DNA of 7,172 nucleotides from an uncultured Flavobacteriales bacterium (GCA_946478675.1 CAMLEF010000243.1:1-7172); one strand, 5' to 3'. Shown: positions 1 to 6,447, numbered from the stretch's first letter. A program made the numbers and translations. The notes: generated by a model not told the origin, from the letters alone.

Positions 1-155
1 GCTTTAAGAATAGGATCTATGCTTTGGCTCAGGGCTTGCCTCGCGTCTTTTCGTTTCACTACATATTGCCGTACCTCGGGAAAAACGATACGCACAATTT
101 CGCTTGCTACACCACCAGAAACCAGGCTGATCAGTATGGTTGTGAATTGATTCAC
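1..155 (-). CDS. Unrecognised membrane-anchored protein, N-terminal part (cut by window edge)
   Basis: Reading leftward from a GTG codon at 155-153, the frame stays open for 51 codons to the window edge. The peptide begins (M)NQFTTILISLVSGGVASE and continues with a charged stretch (KRKDARQALSQSID around residues 34-47). Residues 4-17 are hydrophobic and could be a membrane anchor or uncleaved signal, followed by an amphipathic, probably helical region. This composition is more protein-like than the competing plus-strand frames. The start is uncertain: no Shine-Dalgarno site precedes the GTG, and the frame stays open further upstream, but only through AT-rich spacer without an ATG. G+C is about 46% (73 of 160 bases), lower than the genes to the right by eye. 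The family is not recognised and no function is proposed. The main alternative is a plus-strand C-terminus ending in the TAA at 159-161. Confidence 0.5.
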   Translation of the reverse strand, partial: MNQFTTILISLVSGGVASEIVRIVFPEVRQYVVKRKDARQALSQSIDPILK

Positions 156-266
156 GTGTAATAGGGTTAGTATAAAAGAACGTATAAACAGTATTGTATA
201 AATGTAAAAAAGAAGTGTTGTGTAAAAAATTTTTAATGATAATATTACAGTCTGACTTAATGTATA
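156..266. promoter_or_regulatory. AT-rich divergent intergenic region with three GTATAAA heptamers
   Basis: This spacer lies between the leftward partial gene and tsaE. It is strikingly AT-rich: 22 G or C in the 100 bases 161-260. It should hold the promoters of both genes. GTATAAA occurs three times in the same orientation at 170-176, 182-188 and 196-202, spaced 12 and 14 bases. No clean Bacteroidota promoter (TTG with TAnnTTTG) stands out, so no promoter is placed. No Shine-Dalgarno site precedes the tsaE ATG at 267. Confidence 0.45.
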
Positions 267-687
267 ATGAAGCTCGTTCTCAAAACCATCGAAGAGCTGC
301 CACAGGCCGCAGAAACGTTGCTGCAGCAATTTCCCAATGCGCGCGTCTTCGCTTTCCACGGCGATCTCGGTGCAGGAAAAACGACGTTCATCAAAGTGCT
401 CTGCGAAAAGCTGGGCGTGAAAGATGCGATGTCGAGCCCTTCGTTCTCATTGGTGAACGAGTACCATGAGAACGAAGGGCAAAGCGGTGTATCACTTCGA
501 TCTCTACCGCCTGAAATCGCCGGCGGAAGCGCTGGATATCGGGATGGAGGAATACCTCTACAGCGGAAATTACTGCTTCGTGGAATGGCCGGAAAAAGCG
601 GCGGAAATTTTGCCGCAGGAAACAGTGCAGGTGAAGATCGAAGAAACGGCAGAGGGGAGAGTGTTGGAATTCGGCGGATCAAAATGA
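267..687 (+). CDS. tsaE: TsaE, tRNA t6A37 biosynthesis ATPase; reading frame broken by one extra base
   Basis: TsaE is the small cytoplasmic ATPase that works with TsaB and TsaD to put threonylcarbamoyl on A37 of ANN-decoding tRNAs. The first frame (ATG 267) carries the P-loop GDLGAGKTT at residues 32-40 and the SPSFSLVNEY segment at 57-66. The second half, in the next frame, carries YHFDLYRL at 75-82, ALDIG at 88-92 and the conserved EWPE at 106-109, ending at TGA 685-687. Removing one G from the GGG at 477-479 joins them as ...HENEG-KAVYHFD..., giving 139 residues, normal for the family. As written, the first frame misses the conserved second half and runs out of frame through the downstream inverted repeat to a stop at 783-785. 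Because tsaE is usually essential, a sequencing or assembly error is the first explanation; a real mutation is the alternative. The gene is convergent with the glycosylase gene. Confidence 0.9.
477..479 (+). other. tsaE: Apparent +1 base frameshift site in tsaE (GGG run)
   Basis: Upstream of this point the family-like translation is in the frame of ATG 267; downstream it is one base later. With a single G removed, codons read GAA GGC AAA GCG GTG TAT, that is E-G-K-A-V-Y, the expected continuation. No stop codon, slippery heptamer or strong downstream structure suggests programmed frameshifting. Confidence 0.8.
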
Positions 688-749
688 ACCACGGAGACAC
701 GGAGGCACGGAGAAATTCCAAACTCCGTGTCCCCGTGTCTCCGTGGTTC
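686..749. terminator. 27-bp inverted repeat between convergent stop codons; likely bidirectional terminator
   Basis: Left arm 686-712 and right arm 723-749 are reverse complements over 27 bases with two mismatched pairs, around a 10-base loop (AAATTCCAAA, 713-722). The left arm starts inside the tsaE TGA (685-687) and the right arm ends inside the glycosylase stop codon (748-750, read leftward), so the palindrome fills the whole gap between the genes. A T5 run at 754-758 follows on the plus strand and A4 at 681-684 gives T4 on the other strand, as expected of a terminator for both genes. Each arm is three tandem 8-mers of the type CACGGAGA. Similar repeats are, to my recollection, dispersed in many bacterial genomes, so it may also be a REP-like element. 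Confidence 0.8.
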
Positions 750-1326
750 AATCTTTTTCGAGGATCTTCTTCACTTTTCTTTTGAGCACCGGCAACGCCT
801 CTTCCGCAAACCACGGATTCCGTTTCATCCACAAAAAATTCCGCGGGGAAGGATGCGGCAGCGGAAAATGCTTCGGCAGGTATTCCCGGAAATGCTTCAC
901 ATTTTCCGTCAGCGTGGCTTTCGCGTTTTTCCCGAGATAAAACTCCTGCGCGTATTGCCCGACGAGCAATGTCAGCTCTACGTTCTTCATGAACTTCCAT
1001 AGCTTTCCATGCCAGAGCGGCGCGCATTCCGTACGCGGCGGCAGATCGCCGGAAGTTCCTTTGCCGGGATAACAGAAGCCCATCGGCACCAGCGCAAATA
1101 AATTCGTGTCGTAGAACTGTTCCTTGCTCACGCCGAGCCAGCTTCTCAGGTTGTCGCCGCTTTTGTCGTTCCACGGAATGCCGCTCGCATGCACTTTCGT
1201 CCCCGGCGCCTGGCCGATGATCACGATCCTGCTTTTCGGACTTGCTGCCACCACCGGGTTCGCGCCGTGCGCCAGGAATTCCTCGCAGGCCCGGCAATTT
1301 TTGATCTCGCTCAGCAGCTTCTTCAC
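748..1326 (-). CDS. Uracil-DNA glycosylase family protein, probable Fe-S type
   Basis: This 192-residue protein belongs to the uracil-DNA glycosylase superfamily (COG1573-like), which removes uracil or related damaged bases to start base-excision repair. Motif A is GQAPG at residues 38-42, followed by a segment rich in conserved polar residues (SGIPWNDKSGDNLR, 48-61). Motif B, which inserts into the DNA minor groove, is HPSPRN at 158-163. Cysteines at 11, 14, 85 and 101 give C-X2-C-X70-C-X15-C, the layout of the 4Fe-4S ligands in family 4 enzymes; there are no other cysteines. The motif A sequence differs from the GEAPG that I associate with typical family 4, so the exact subfamily is uncertain. 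The start is GTG 1326-1324, chosen for the AGGAGA five bases upstream. The gene is divergent from ald and convergent with tsaE, so it is probably transcribed alone. Confidence 0.85.
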   Translation of the reverse strand: MKKLLSEIKNCRACEEFLAHGANPVVAASPKSRIVIIGQAPGTKVHASGIPWNDKSGDNLRSWLGVSKEQFYDTNLFALVPMGFCYPGKGTSGDLPPRTECAPLWHGKLWKFMKNVELTLLVGQYAQEFYLGKNAKATLTENVKHFREYLPKHFPLPHPSPRNFLWMKRNPWFAEEALPVLKRKVKKILEKD

Positions 1327-1330
1327 GCTT

Positions 1331-1336
1331 TCTCCT
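1331..1336 (-). promoter_or_regulatory. Shine-Dalgarno site of the glycosylase gene
   Basis: On the minus strand AAAGGAGAAAGC leads directly into the GTG start, placing AGGAG five bases from the start codon. It is the only clear Shine-Dalgarno site among the starts in this window, and it supports the non-ATG start. Confidence 0.65.
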
Positions 1337-1412
1337 TTTGGAAGTGACAGTTGAAATTACGCAATCGTGAATGAAGTTTTTCCGGCGGTTGCTGATAATT
1401 CTTCATGGATAA

Positions 1413-1446
1413 AGCATCCGCATATCAGCATCTCCGCAGATCAGCA
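1413..1446. repeat. Short imperfect tandem repeat upstream of ald
   Basis: AGCATCCGCATATC (1413-1426) is followed directly by AGCATCTCCGCAGATC (1427-1442) and the start of a third unit, AGCA. The units differ by a two-base insertion and one substitution. It lies in the 167-base divergent spacer between the glycosylase gene and ald; a regulatory role is possible but not shown. Confidence 0.4.
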
Positions 1447-1467
1447 CAACCCTTCCCTGATTTTCCC

Positions 1468-1475
1468 TATCTTTA
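1468..1475 (+). promoter_or_regulatory. Candidate Bacteroidota -7 element upstream of ald
   Basis: TATCTTTA matches the Bacteroidota -7 consensus TAnnTTTG except for the last base and lies 18 bases before the ald ATG. No TTG is seen at the expected -33 distance, so the call is weak. The rest of the spacer 1327-1493 shows no other gene. Confidence 0.3.
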
Positions 1476-1493
1476 TCCTTCCACACCTACAGT

Positions 1494-2714
1494 ATGAAAA
1501 CTTCCCGTGACGTGCTTCTCTCCCTCACTAAAGGAGCACTGCTGCCACAAGAGGAAATGCTGGAAGTAGCCCGCAAAAAGGGCGCGCTCAGCATCGGCAT
1601 TCCCAAAGAGATCACCTTCCAGGAGAATCGTGTTTCGCTCGTTCCCGATGACGTCGGCTTGCTCGTGAATCACGGCCACCAGGTACTGGTAGAAACCGGC
1701 GCGGGGAAGAATGCGAATTTCCAGGACAACGATTATTCCGAAGCCGGCGCGCAGATCGCGTACACCGCTGAGGAAGTTTACAAGCGGGCGGAGATCATCA
1801 TCAAAGTTGCTCCGCCTTCGCTCGAAGAGATCGACCTGATGCAGCCGAAACAGGCGCTGCTCTCCACGCTGCAGCTGCCCGCGCAACCGGAGAATTTCAT
1901 CAAGAAACTCATCGCGAAAAAAGTTACCGCGCTCGCTTTCGAATGGATTAAAGATGAAGACGGCGTATTTCCCGTCATCCGCTCCATGGGCGAGATCGCC
2001 GGCGGCACATCCATTCTCATCGCGGCAGAATATCTTTCCAACGTCAACAACGGGCAAGGCTCCATTCTCGGCGGCATCTCCGGCGTTTCCCCAACGGAAG
2101 TCATCATCATCGGCGCGGGAACGGTCGGCGAATATGCGGCGCGTGCGGCACTCGGTCTCGGCGCTACGGTAAAAGTGTTCGACAATTCCGTGTATCGCCT
2201 GCGTCGCCTCCAGAGCTCGCTCGGTACACGCATCTTCACGTCGATCATCCAGCCGAAAGTTTTGTCGAAGCATTTGAAAACAGCCGACGTCGCCATCGGC
2301 GCGCTGCGTGCGAGCGGTGGAAGAACGCCGCTGGTCGTTACCGAAAATATGGTGAGCGAAATGAAAGTCGGTTCCGTCATCATCGACGTGAGCATCGACC
2401 AGGGCGGTTGCTTTGAAACGTCACGCGTCACCAATCACACCAGCCCGGTGTTCCGCAAGCACGGCGTCATTCACTATTGCGTGCCGAACATCGCATCGCG
2501 CGTATCACGCACCGCTTCGTATGCGCTGAGCACGATCTTCGCGCCGACACTGATCAACATGGGCGAAGAAGGCGGTCTCACCAATCTCATCCGCCAGAGC
2601 GTCGGTGTGCGCAACGGCGTTTACATCTACAACGGCATCCTTACCAATAAATATCTCGGCGACCTGTTCAACCTTCCTTCGAAGGACATCGACCTGCTCG
2701 TCGCTGCATTGTAA
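1494..2714 (+). CDS. ald: Alanine dehydrogenase / transhydrogenase-alpha family NAD-binding protein (Bacteroidota type)
   Basis: The 406-residue product would be annotated alanine dehydrogenase, which interconverts L-alanine and pyruvate with NAD in the cytoplasm. A roughly 30-residue N-terminal extension precedes the family start (GIPKE at 35-39, NRVSLVP at 45-51). The Rossmann GxGxxG is GAGTVG at 207-212, with acidic D230 ending the next strand. IDVSIDQGGCFE at 297-308 is the usual family block. Against the Mycobacterium tuberculosis enzyme recalled from memory, Arg15 corresponds to R46 and Asp270 to D302, but Lys75 aligns with A106 and His96 with Q127. The local sequence LPAQPE (128-133) resembles PntA (PAQNPE) more than alanine dehydrogenase (LHLA). 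The family assignment is firm, but the reaction is doubtful. I recall the same kind of substitutions in Flavobacterium homologues. The gene is followed three bases later by the next gene, so the two are likely co-transcribed. Confidence 0.85.
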   Translation: MKTSRDVLLSLTKGALLPQEEMLEVARKKGALSIGIPKEITFQENRVSLVPDDVGLLVNHGHQVLVETGAGKNANFQDNDYSEAGAQIAYTAEEVYKRAEIIIKVAPPSLEEIDLMQPKQALLSTLQLPAQPENFIKKLIAKKVTALAFEWIKDEDGVFPVIRSMGEIAGGTSILIAAEYLSNVNNGQGSILGGISGVSPTEVIIIGAGTVGEYAARAALGLGATVKVFDNSVYRLRRLQSSLGTRIFTSIIQPKVLSKHLKTADVAIGALRASGGRTPLVVTENMVSEMKVGSVIIDVSIDQGGCFETSRVTNHTSPVFRKHGVIHYCVPNIASRVSRTASYALSTIFAPTLINMGEEGGLTNLIRQSVGVRNGVYIYNGILTNKYLGDLFNLPSKDIDLLVAAL

Positions 2715-2717
2715 ACT

Positions 2718-3125
2718 ATGGCCGGCTGGGGAAGAAGAATTCGTTTGTATCTCGTCGGCTTCGGCCTTGGCGTGATTATCTGCCTTATTATGTTCCGCGG
2801 CCGCGACATTACCGGTTGTACGCCGACACGACGCGTCACCACGATGATCGCGGCAACGAAACGCCTGCAAATCGATTCGACGATGCTTTGCAAACTGAAA
2901 TGCGAAGGCATCCCGGTCGACACGCTGCGCAAAGCGGTGCTCGCCGGCGACGTCGACTTCGATGCCAGCAAGCCGCGCAAAGAGCCTGCGCACGAGTATC
3001 TCGTGAAGGTGAACGTGAAAGGCAAGCCGATGTCCATGTATTTCTCCACGAACATGGCCGACTCCACCGTGAAGCTCCTGATCGTCGATCCGCCGCTGAA
3101 CGGGGAGAACTGCGGTTGTAAATAG
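2718..3125 (+). CDS. Small membrane-anchored DUF4258-like protein
   Basis: This 135-residue protein starts three bases after the ald stop, so it is very likely in the same operon. Residues 8-26 (IRLYLVGFGLGVIICLIMF) form one hydrophobic membrane segment after a short basic N-terminus, so most of the protein probably faces the periplasm. The soluble part (about 40-125) contains VDTLRKAVLAGDVDFDASK, resembling DUF4258-type proteins that I recall beside ald in other Bacteroidota; the domain call is from memory. Six cysteines are present (22, 34, 58, 62, 132, 134), including a CKLKC pair and a C-terminal CGCK tail, which might bind a metal or form disulphides. The function is unknown; conserved pairing with the dehydrogenase is the only clue. 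G+C-rich codon use matches ald. Confidence 0.75.
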   Translation: MAGWGRRIRLYLVGFGLGVIICLIMFRGRDITGCTPTRRVTTMIAATKRLQIDSTMLCKLKCEGIPVDTLRKAVLAGDVDFDASKPRKEPAHEYLVKVNVKGKPMSMYFSTNMADSTVKLLIVDPPLNGENCGCK

Positions 3126-3165
3126 CATTGCCGTTTCTGTCAATTATCTTTTGGCTGCCCTGCAA

Positions 3166-3235
3166 GCTTGTTCGAGCGTAGTCGAGAACCTATTGCATTT
3201 TAATTCGACAGGTTCTCGACTCCGCTCGAACAAGC
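3166..3235. repeat. 26-bp inverted repeat (dispersed REP-like palindrome)
   Basis: Left arm 3166-3191 and right arm 3210-3235 are reverse complements over 26 bases with one mismatch, around an 18-base AT-rich loop (3192-3209). The core is TCGAGCGnAGTCGAGAACC. Allowing a small bulge, CCCTGC at 3158-3163 also pairs with GCAGGG at 3234-3239. It lies 40 bases after the DUF4258-like gene and upstream of the protease promoter region. It has no clear T-run, so it may be a dispersed repeat rather than a classical terminator, though it could end the ald operon transcript. I recall similar sequences scattered in Bacteroidota genomes. Confidence 0.75.
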
Positions 3236-3246
3236 AGGGAAACCTA

Positions 3247-3277
3247 TTTGATTTTCCCCTCGCTTTTTCTACCTTCA
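3247..3277 (+). promoter_or_regulatory. Candidate promoter of the M4 protease gene
   Basis: TTTG at 3247-3250 and TACCTTCA at 3270-3277 are separated by 19 bases, which fits the Bacteroidota layout TTTG / TAnnTTTG, with mismatches in the -7 element. It lies after the inverted repeat and about 70 bases before the ATG, leaving a leader without a Shine-Dalgarno site. Confidence 0.35.
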
Positions 3278-3348
3278 ACATCCCGGAAAAATCAATCCTG
3301 ACTACCCATCCGGGAATCGCGCTCAACTTACTTTCTCAACACACCAAC

Positions 3349-6300
3349 ATGAAAAATCTCCGACTCCTTTTCACGGCGATGCTGGTGCCTGCTGCTGTCA
3401 TTTCTTTTGCGCAGCAACGGTTCTCCGGCAACGAAGCGGCGAAGATCTGCCCCGGCAGCCAGCTGGTCATGATCAACCAACAGTCGCATGTGCCGTCGTT
3501 CATCGTGTTCAGCAAAGGCACGGCTGTTCCGGCGGCTTCCGTTTTTGAACAGCTGCGTTCACCGCTGCAGATGCAGTTTGCCGACGGCTGGCAGCTCAAG
3601 CGCAAAGAGAACGATCGTCTCGGTTTTACGCATTACCGTTACACGCAAACGTACAACGGCGTAAAAGTCGAGAACGGCGAATACCTCGTGCATGAGCACA
3701 ACGGTCGCGTGGAAACCGTGAACGGCATGTGGATGGACGGCATCACCGTCAACACTTCTCCTGCGCTGAATGAAGCTGCCGCGCTTGCTGCTGCGAAAAA
3801 TTATATCGGCGCCACGCTTTACAAATGGGAAATTCCGGGGCAGGAAGAACAGCTGAAAATGCTGAAGAACGATCCGGCTGCGACCTGGTTCCCGAAAGGC
3901 GAGCTCGTCGTCGTTTGCCGCGGCAATGATATTTACAAGCGTGATTATCGCCTGGCGTGGAAGTTCGACGTGTTCGCTGTGCAACCGTTCAGCCGCAACT
4001 TCGTTTTCGTCGATGCGCAGGACGGCAGCATTCTTTATACGCAAAACCGCATCTGGGAAGCCGACGTGGCTGCTACCGGCACCACGCGTTACAGCGGCAC
4101 GCAGAGCTTTACGTGCGACAACAACGCCGCCGGGCAATATCGTCTTCGCGAAACGGCGCGCGGACAAGGCATCCAGACGTTCAATGCGAACGGCTCCACC
4201 AACACGGCGAACGCAGTTGATTTTACGAATACGTCGACAAGCTGGACCAGCACCGCGAACGGCAACGACTGCGCGCGTGATGCGCATTGGGGCGCCGAGA
4301 AAACGTACGACTACTACATGAACCTGCACAACCGAAACGGCCTCGACGATAACGGGCTGCTGATGGTTTCTTACGTGCATTACGATACGCAGCTCGACAA
4401 CGCGTACTGGGACGGTTCTTCGATGAACTATGGCGACGGTACGCAACAGCCCGGTGGTTTCAATCCGCTGGTAGCGATCGACGTTTGCGGTCACGAATTC
4501 ACGCACGGCGTTACGCAATACACCGCGAACCTCGATTACCAGGATGAGTCCGGCGCGTTGAATGAATCGTACTCCGATATTTTCGGAACGGCGATCGAAT
4601 TTTACGCGAAGCCTGCGACTGCAGATTTCCTCATCGGCGAAGAGATTACGGTGACGGCGAATACGGCGCTGCGTAACATGCAGAACCCGAATCAATACGG
4701 CGACCCGGATACGTACACGGGCACCAACTGGTACACGGGCACTGCTGACAATGGCGGTGTGCATACGAACAGCGGCGTGCAGAATCGTTGGTTCTACGTC
4801 TTGTGCCAGGGCGCTTCCGGCACGAACGATCTCGGCAATCCGTATAACGTTACCGGCATCGGTGTGCAATCTGCTGCGGATGTTGCGTTCCGTTGTCTCA
4901 CCGTTTATCTCGTGAATACTTCGCAGTATGCAGATGCCTGCACGTATAGCATCCAGGCGGCGCAGGATCTTTTCGGAGCTTGTTCCCCGGAGGTCATTGC
5001 CACGACGAACGCGTGGTATTCCGTCGGCGTCGGCAGCCAGTTCTCTTCAACCGTTAATGCAGCATTCACAGCTGATGTAACCACGACCTGCAGTCTTCCG
5101 CTCACGGTGAACTTCTCCAATAACAGCACGAACGCGACAAATGCGGTTTGGAATTTCGGCGACAACACGACGAGCACGACGTACAATCCTTCGCATACGT
5201 ATTCGCAGCCGGGCACGTACAACGTTTCGCTTTCGGTGAACAGCGCCTGCGGAACGGATTCGGTGCTGCAATCGTCTTACATCACGATCAACACGCCTGC
5301 CGCTCCCGTATCGACGGACCAGTCGAGCTGCACGAATGCGAGCTTCACGCTGAATGCCACCGGCAACGGCACGCTCAATTGGTACACTGCGCCGACCGGA
5401 GGAAATCCTGTTGCAACCGGCACGAGTTACACAACGCCTGTGCTCAGCAACACGACGACGTATTACATCGAGAACGCCGTTAACCAACCCGGTGGAAATG
5501 TTGGGCCCGTGAACAACAGCTTCGGCACAGGCGGACAGCACAACAATACGTCGACGCAGTATCTCGAGTTCACCGTGCTGCAACCGTGTACGCTCGCCAC
5601 CGCGTACATCAACGCAGGCTCAACCGGGAATAAAACGTTCACGCTCTGGGACAGCAACGGCAACCAGCTGAACCAATATGTTGTGAATGTTCCCTCCACA
5701 GGCGGACAAACGATCACGCTGAACATACCGCTGACGCCGGGCAGCTATCGCATCGGAGGCACGCAGATGAACCTGTATCGCAACAACAGCGGCGCGAATT
5801 ATCCGTACACGATGAACAACGTCGTCAGCATCACCGGCTCTTCGGCAGGTTCGGCGTTTTATTATTACCTCTACAACTGGGGCATCACGCTGCCGCCCTG
5901 CACGAGCCAGCGCACGCCGGTCACCTGCTTCGTCGGTTCGCCGGTGATCAGCTTCTCTTCCGCAGCGTACGATACGGTTTGCACATTCACTTCTCCGTTC
6001 GCACTGACGGGCGGTTCTCCTGCGGGCGGAACGTATTCCGGTCCCGGCGTGAGCAACGGCGTTTTCGATCCGATCGTTGCAGGCGTGGGCACGCATACGA
6101 TCACGTACACGTATACCGACGCGAACAGCTGCACCGGCTCGATGACGCAATCGGTGTACGTCGATGTGTGCACGGGCATTTCCGCTGTGACTTCGGCTTC
6201 CGGTTTCAACGTGTACCCGAATCCTGCGAATGATCAGCTGACGGTGACGATGGATCTTCCGAAAGAAGAAGCGGTGATCGTTTCGCTGACGAATCTTCTC

Positions 6301-6447
6301 GGTGAAGAAGTGTTCACGTCGAAACAAACGCAGCCTGCAGGAGCGATGCAACTGCAGTTGAATACTTCGAATTATGCACGCGGCGTTTACCTGCTCACGG
6401 TGAAAACGTCGACGGGTACGCAGATGCGAAAAGTGGAATTGCAGTAA
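3349..6447 (+). CDS. Secreted M4-family (thermolysin-like) metalloprotease with T9SS sorting domain
   Basis: This 1032-residue preproprotein is a zinc endopeptidase exported by Sec and then by the type IX system. The signal peptide is residues 1-21/22 (ending ISFAQ). The FTP prodomain is about 70-125 (DRLGFTHYRY at 89-98) and a PepSY-like region about 130-210. The catalytic domain is about 240-563: zinc motif HEFTH at 382-386, third ligand E406 in NESYSD (24 residues after H382, as in thermolysin), and transition-state histidine H472 in GGVHTNSG. Next come a PKD domain (about 570-648; WNFGDN, HTYSQPGTYNVSL), a CHU_C-type Ig-like domain (about 649-711), a beta-rich module of about 150 residues (713-863; NNSGANYPYTMNNVVSITGS), another Ig-like segment (864-945), and the sorting domain (953-1032; FNVYPNP, ending RKVELQ). 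The frame extends upstream to 3151, but ATG 3349 is chosen because it begins the signal peptide and the upstream part would translate the inverted repeat. No Shine-Dalgarno site is seen. It is likely a broad secreted protease. Confidence 0.93.
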   Translation: MKNLRLLFTAMLVPAAVISFAQQRFSGNEAAKICPGSQLVMINQQSHVPSFIVFSKGTAVPAASVFEQLRSPLQMQFADGWQLKRKENDRLGFTHYRYTQTYNGVKVENGEYLVHEHNGRVETVNGMWMDGITVNTSPALNEAAALAAAKNYIGATLYKWEIPGQEEQLKMLKNDPAATWFPKGELVVVCRGNDIYKRDYRLAWKFDVFAVQPFSRNFVFVDAQDGSILYTQNRIWEADVAATGTTRYSGTQSFTCDNNAAGQYRLRETARGQGIQTFNANGSTNTANAVDFTNTSTSWTSTANGNDCARDAHWGAEKTYDYYMNLHNRNGLDDNGLLMVSYVHYDTQLDNAYWDGSSMNYGDGTQQPGGFNPLVAIDVCGHEFTHGVTQYTANLDYQDESGALNESYSDIFGTAIEFYAKPATADFLIGEEITVTANTALRNMQNPNQYGDPDTYTGTNWYTGTADNGGVHTNSGVQNRWFYVLCQGASGTNDLGNPYNVTGIGVQSAADVAFRCLTVYLVNTSQYADACTYSIQAAQDLFGACSPEVIATTNAWYSVGVGSQFSSTVNAAFTADVTTTCSLPLTVNFSNNSTNATNAVWNFGDNTTSTTYNPSHTYSQPGTYNVSLSVNSACGTDSVLQSSYITINTPAAPVSTDQSSCTNASFTLNATGNGTLNWYTAPTGGNPVATGTSYTTPVLSNTTTYYIENAVNQPGGNVGPVNNSFGTGGQHNNTSTQYLEFTVLQPCTLATAYINAGSTGNKTFTLWDSNGNQLNQYVVNVPSTGGQTITLNIPLTPGSYRIGGTQMNLYRNNSGANYPYTMNNVVSITGSSAGSAFYYYLYNWGITLPPCTSQRTPVTCFVGSPVISFSSAAYDTVCTFTSPFALTGGSPAGGTYSGPGVSNGVFDPIVAGVGTHTITYTYTDANSCTGSMTQSVYVDVCTGISAVTSASGFNVYPNPANDQLTVTMDLPKEEAVIVSLTNLLGEEVFTSKQTQPAGAMQLQLNTSNYARGVYLLTVKTSTGTQMRKVELQ

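Noticed and set aside
3..161. Plus-strand C-terminal fragment ending at TAA 159-161
   Set aside because: The frame is open and not absurd, but the minus-strand reading has a clear hydrophobic N-terminus followed by a helical charged region and ends at the AT-rich spacer, so it is preferred. It is not fully excluded.
466..480. Programmed ribosomal frameshifting in tsaE
   Set aside because: There is no in-frame stop codon, slippery heptamer or internal Shine-Dalgarno-like stimulator at the junction; a single-base insertion explains it more simply.
686..749. CRISPR or transposon end
   Set aside because: There is only one inverted pair with a 10-base loop, no spacers of regular length and no transposase gene nearby.
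688..785. Tail of the unshifted tsaE frame as a genuine C-terminus
   Set aside because: This stretch translates the inverted repeat and the antisense of the glycosylase end; the real TsaE end lies in the neighbouring frame at 687.
257..1297. Long minus-strand open frame of 346 codons across tsaE and the glycosylase gene
   Set aside because: It is rich in Arg, Ala and Ser, resembles no family, runs antisense to tsaE, translates the inverted repeat, and overlaps the well-supported glycosylase gene in another frame.
3151..3348. 66-codon upstream extension of the protease frame
   Set aside because: It starts with TTG, translates the inverted repeat, and would bury the signal peptide that begins at ATG 3349.
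3559..4869. 436-codon minus-strand open frame inside the M4 protease
   Set aside because: It is a mirror of the GC-rich protease codons (many Arg, Val and His residues), with no recognisable motif, while the plus strand carries the full zinc and catalytic motifs.
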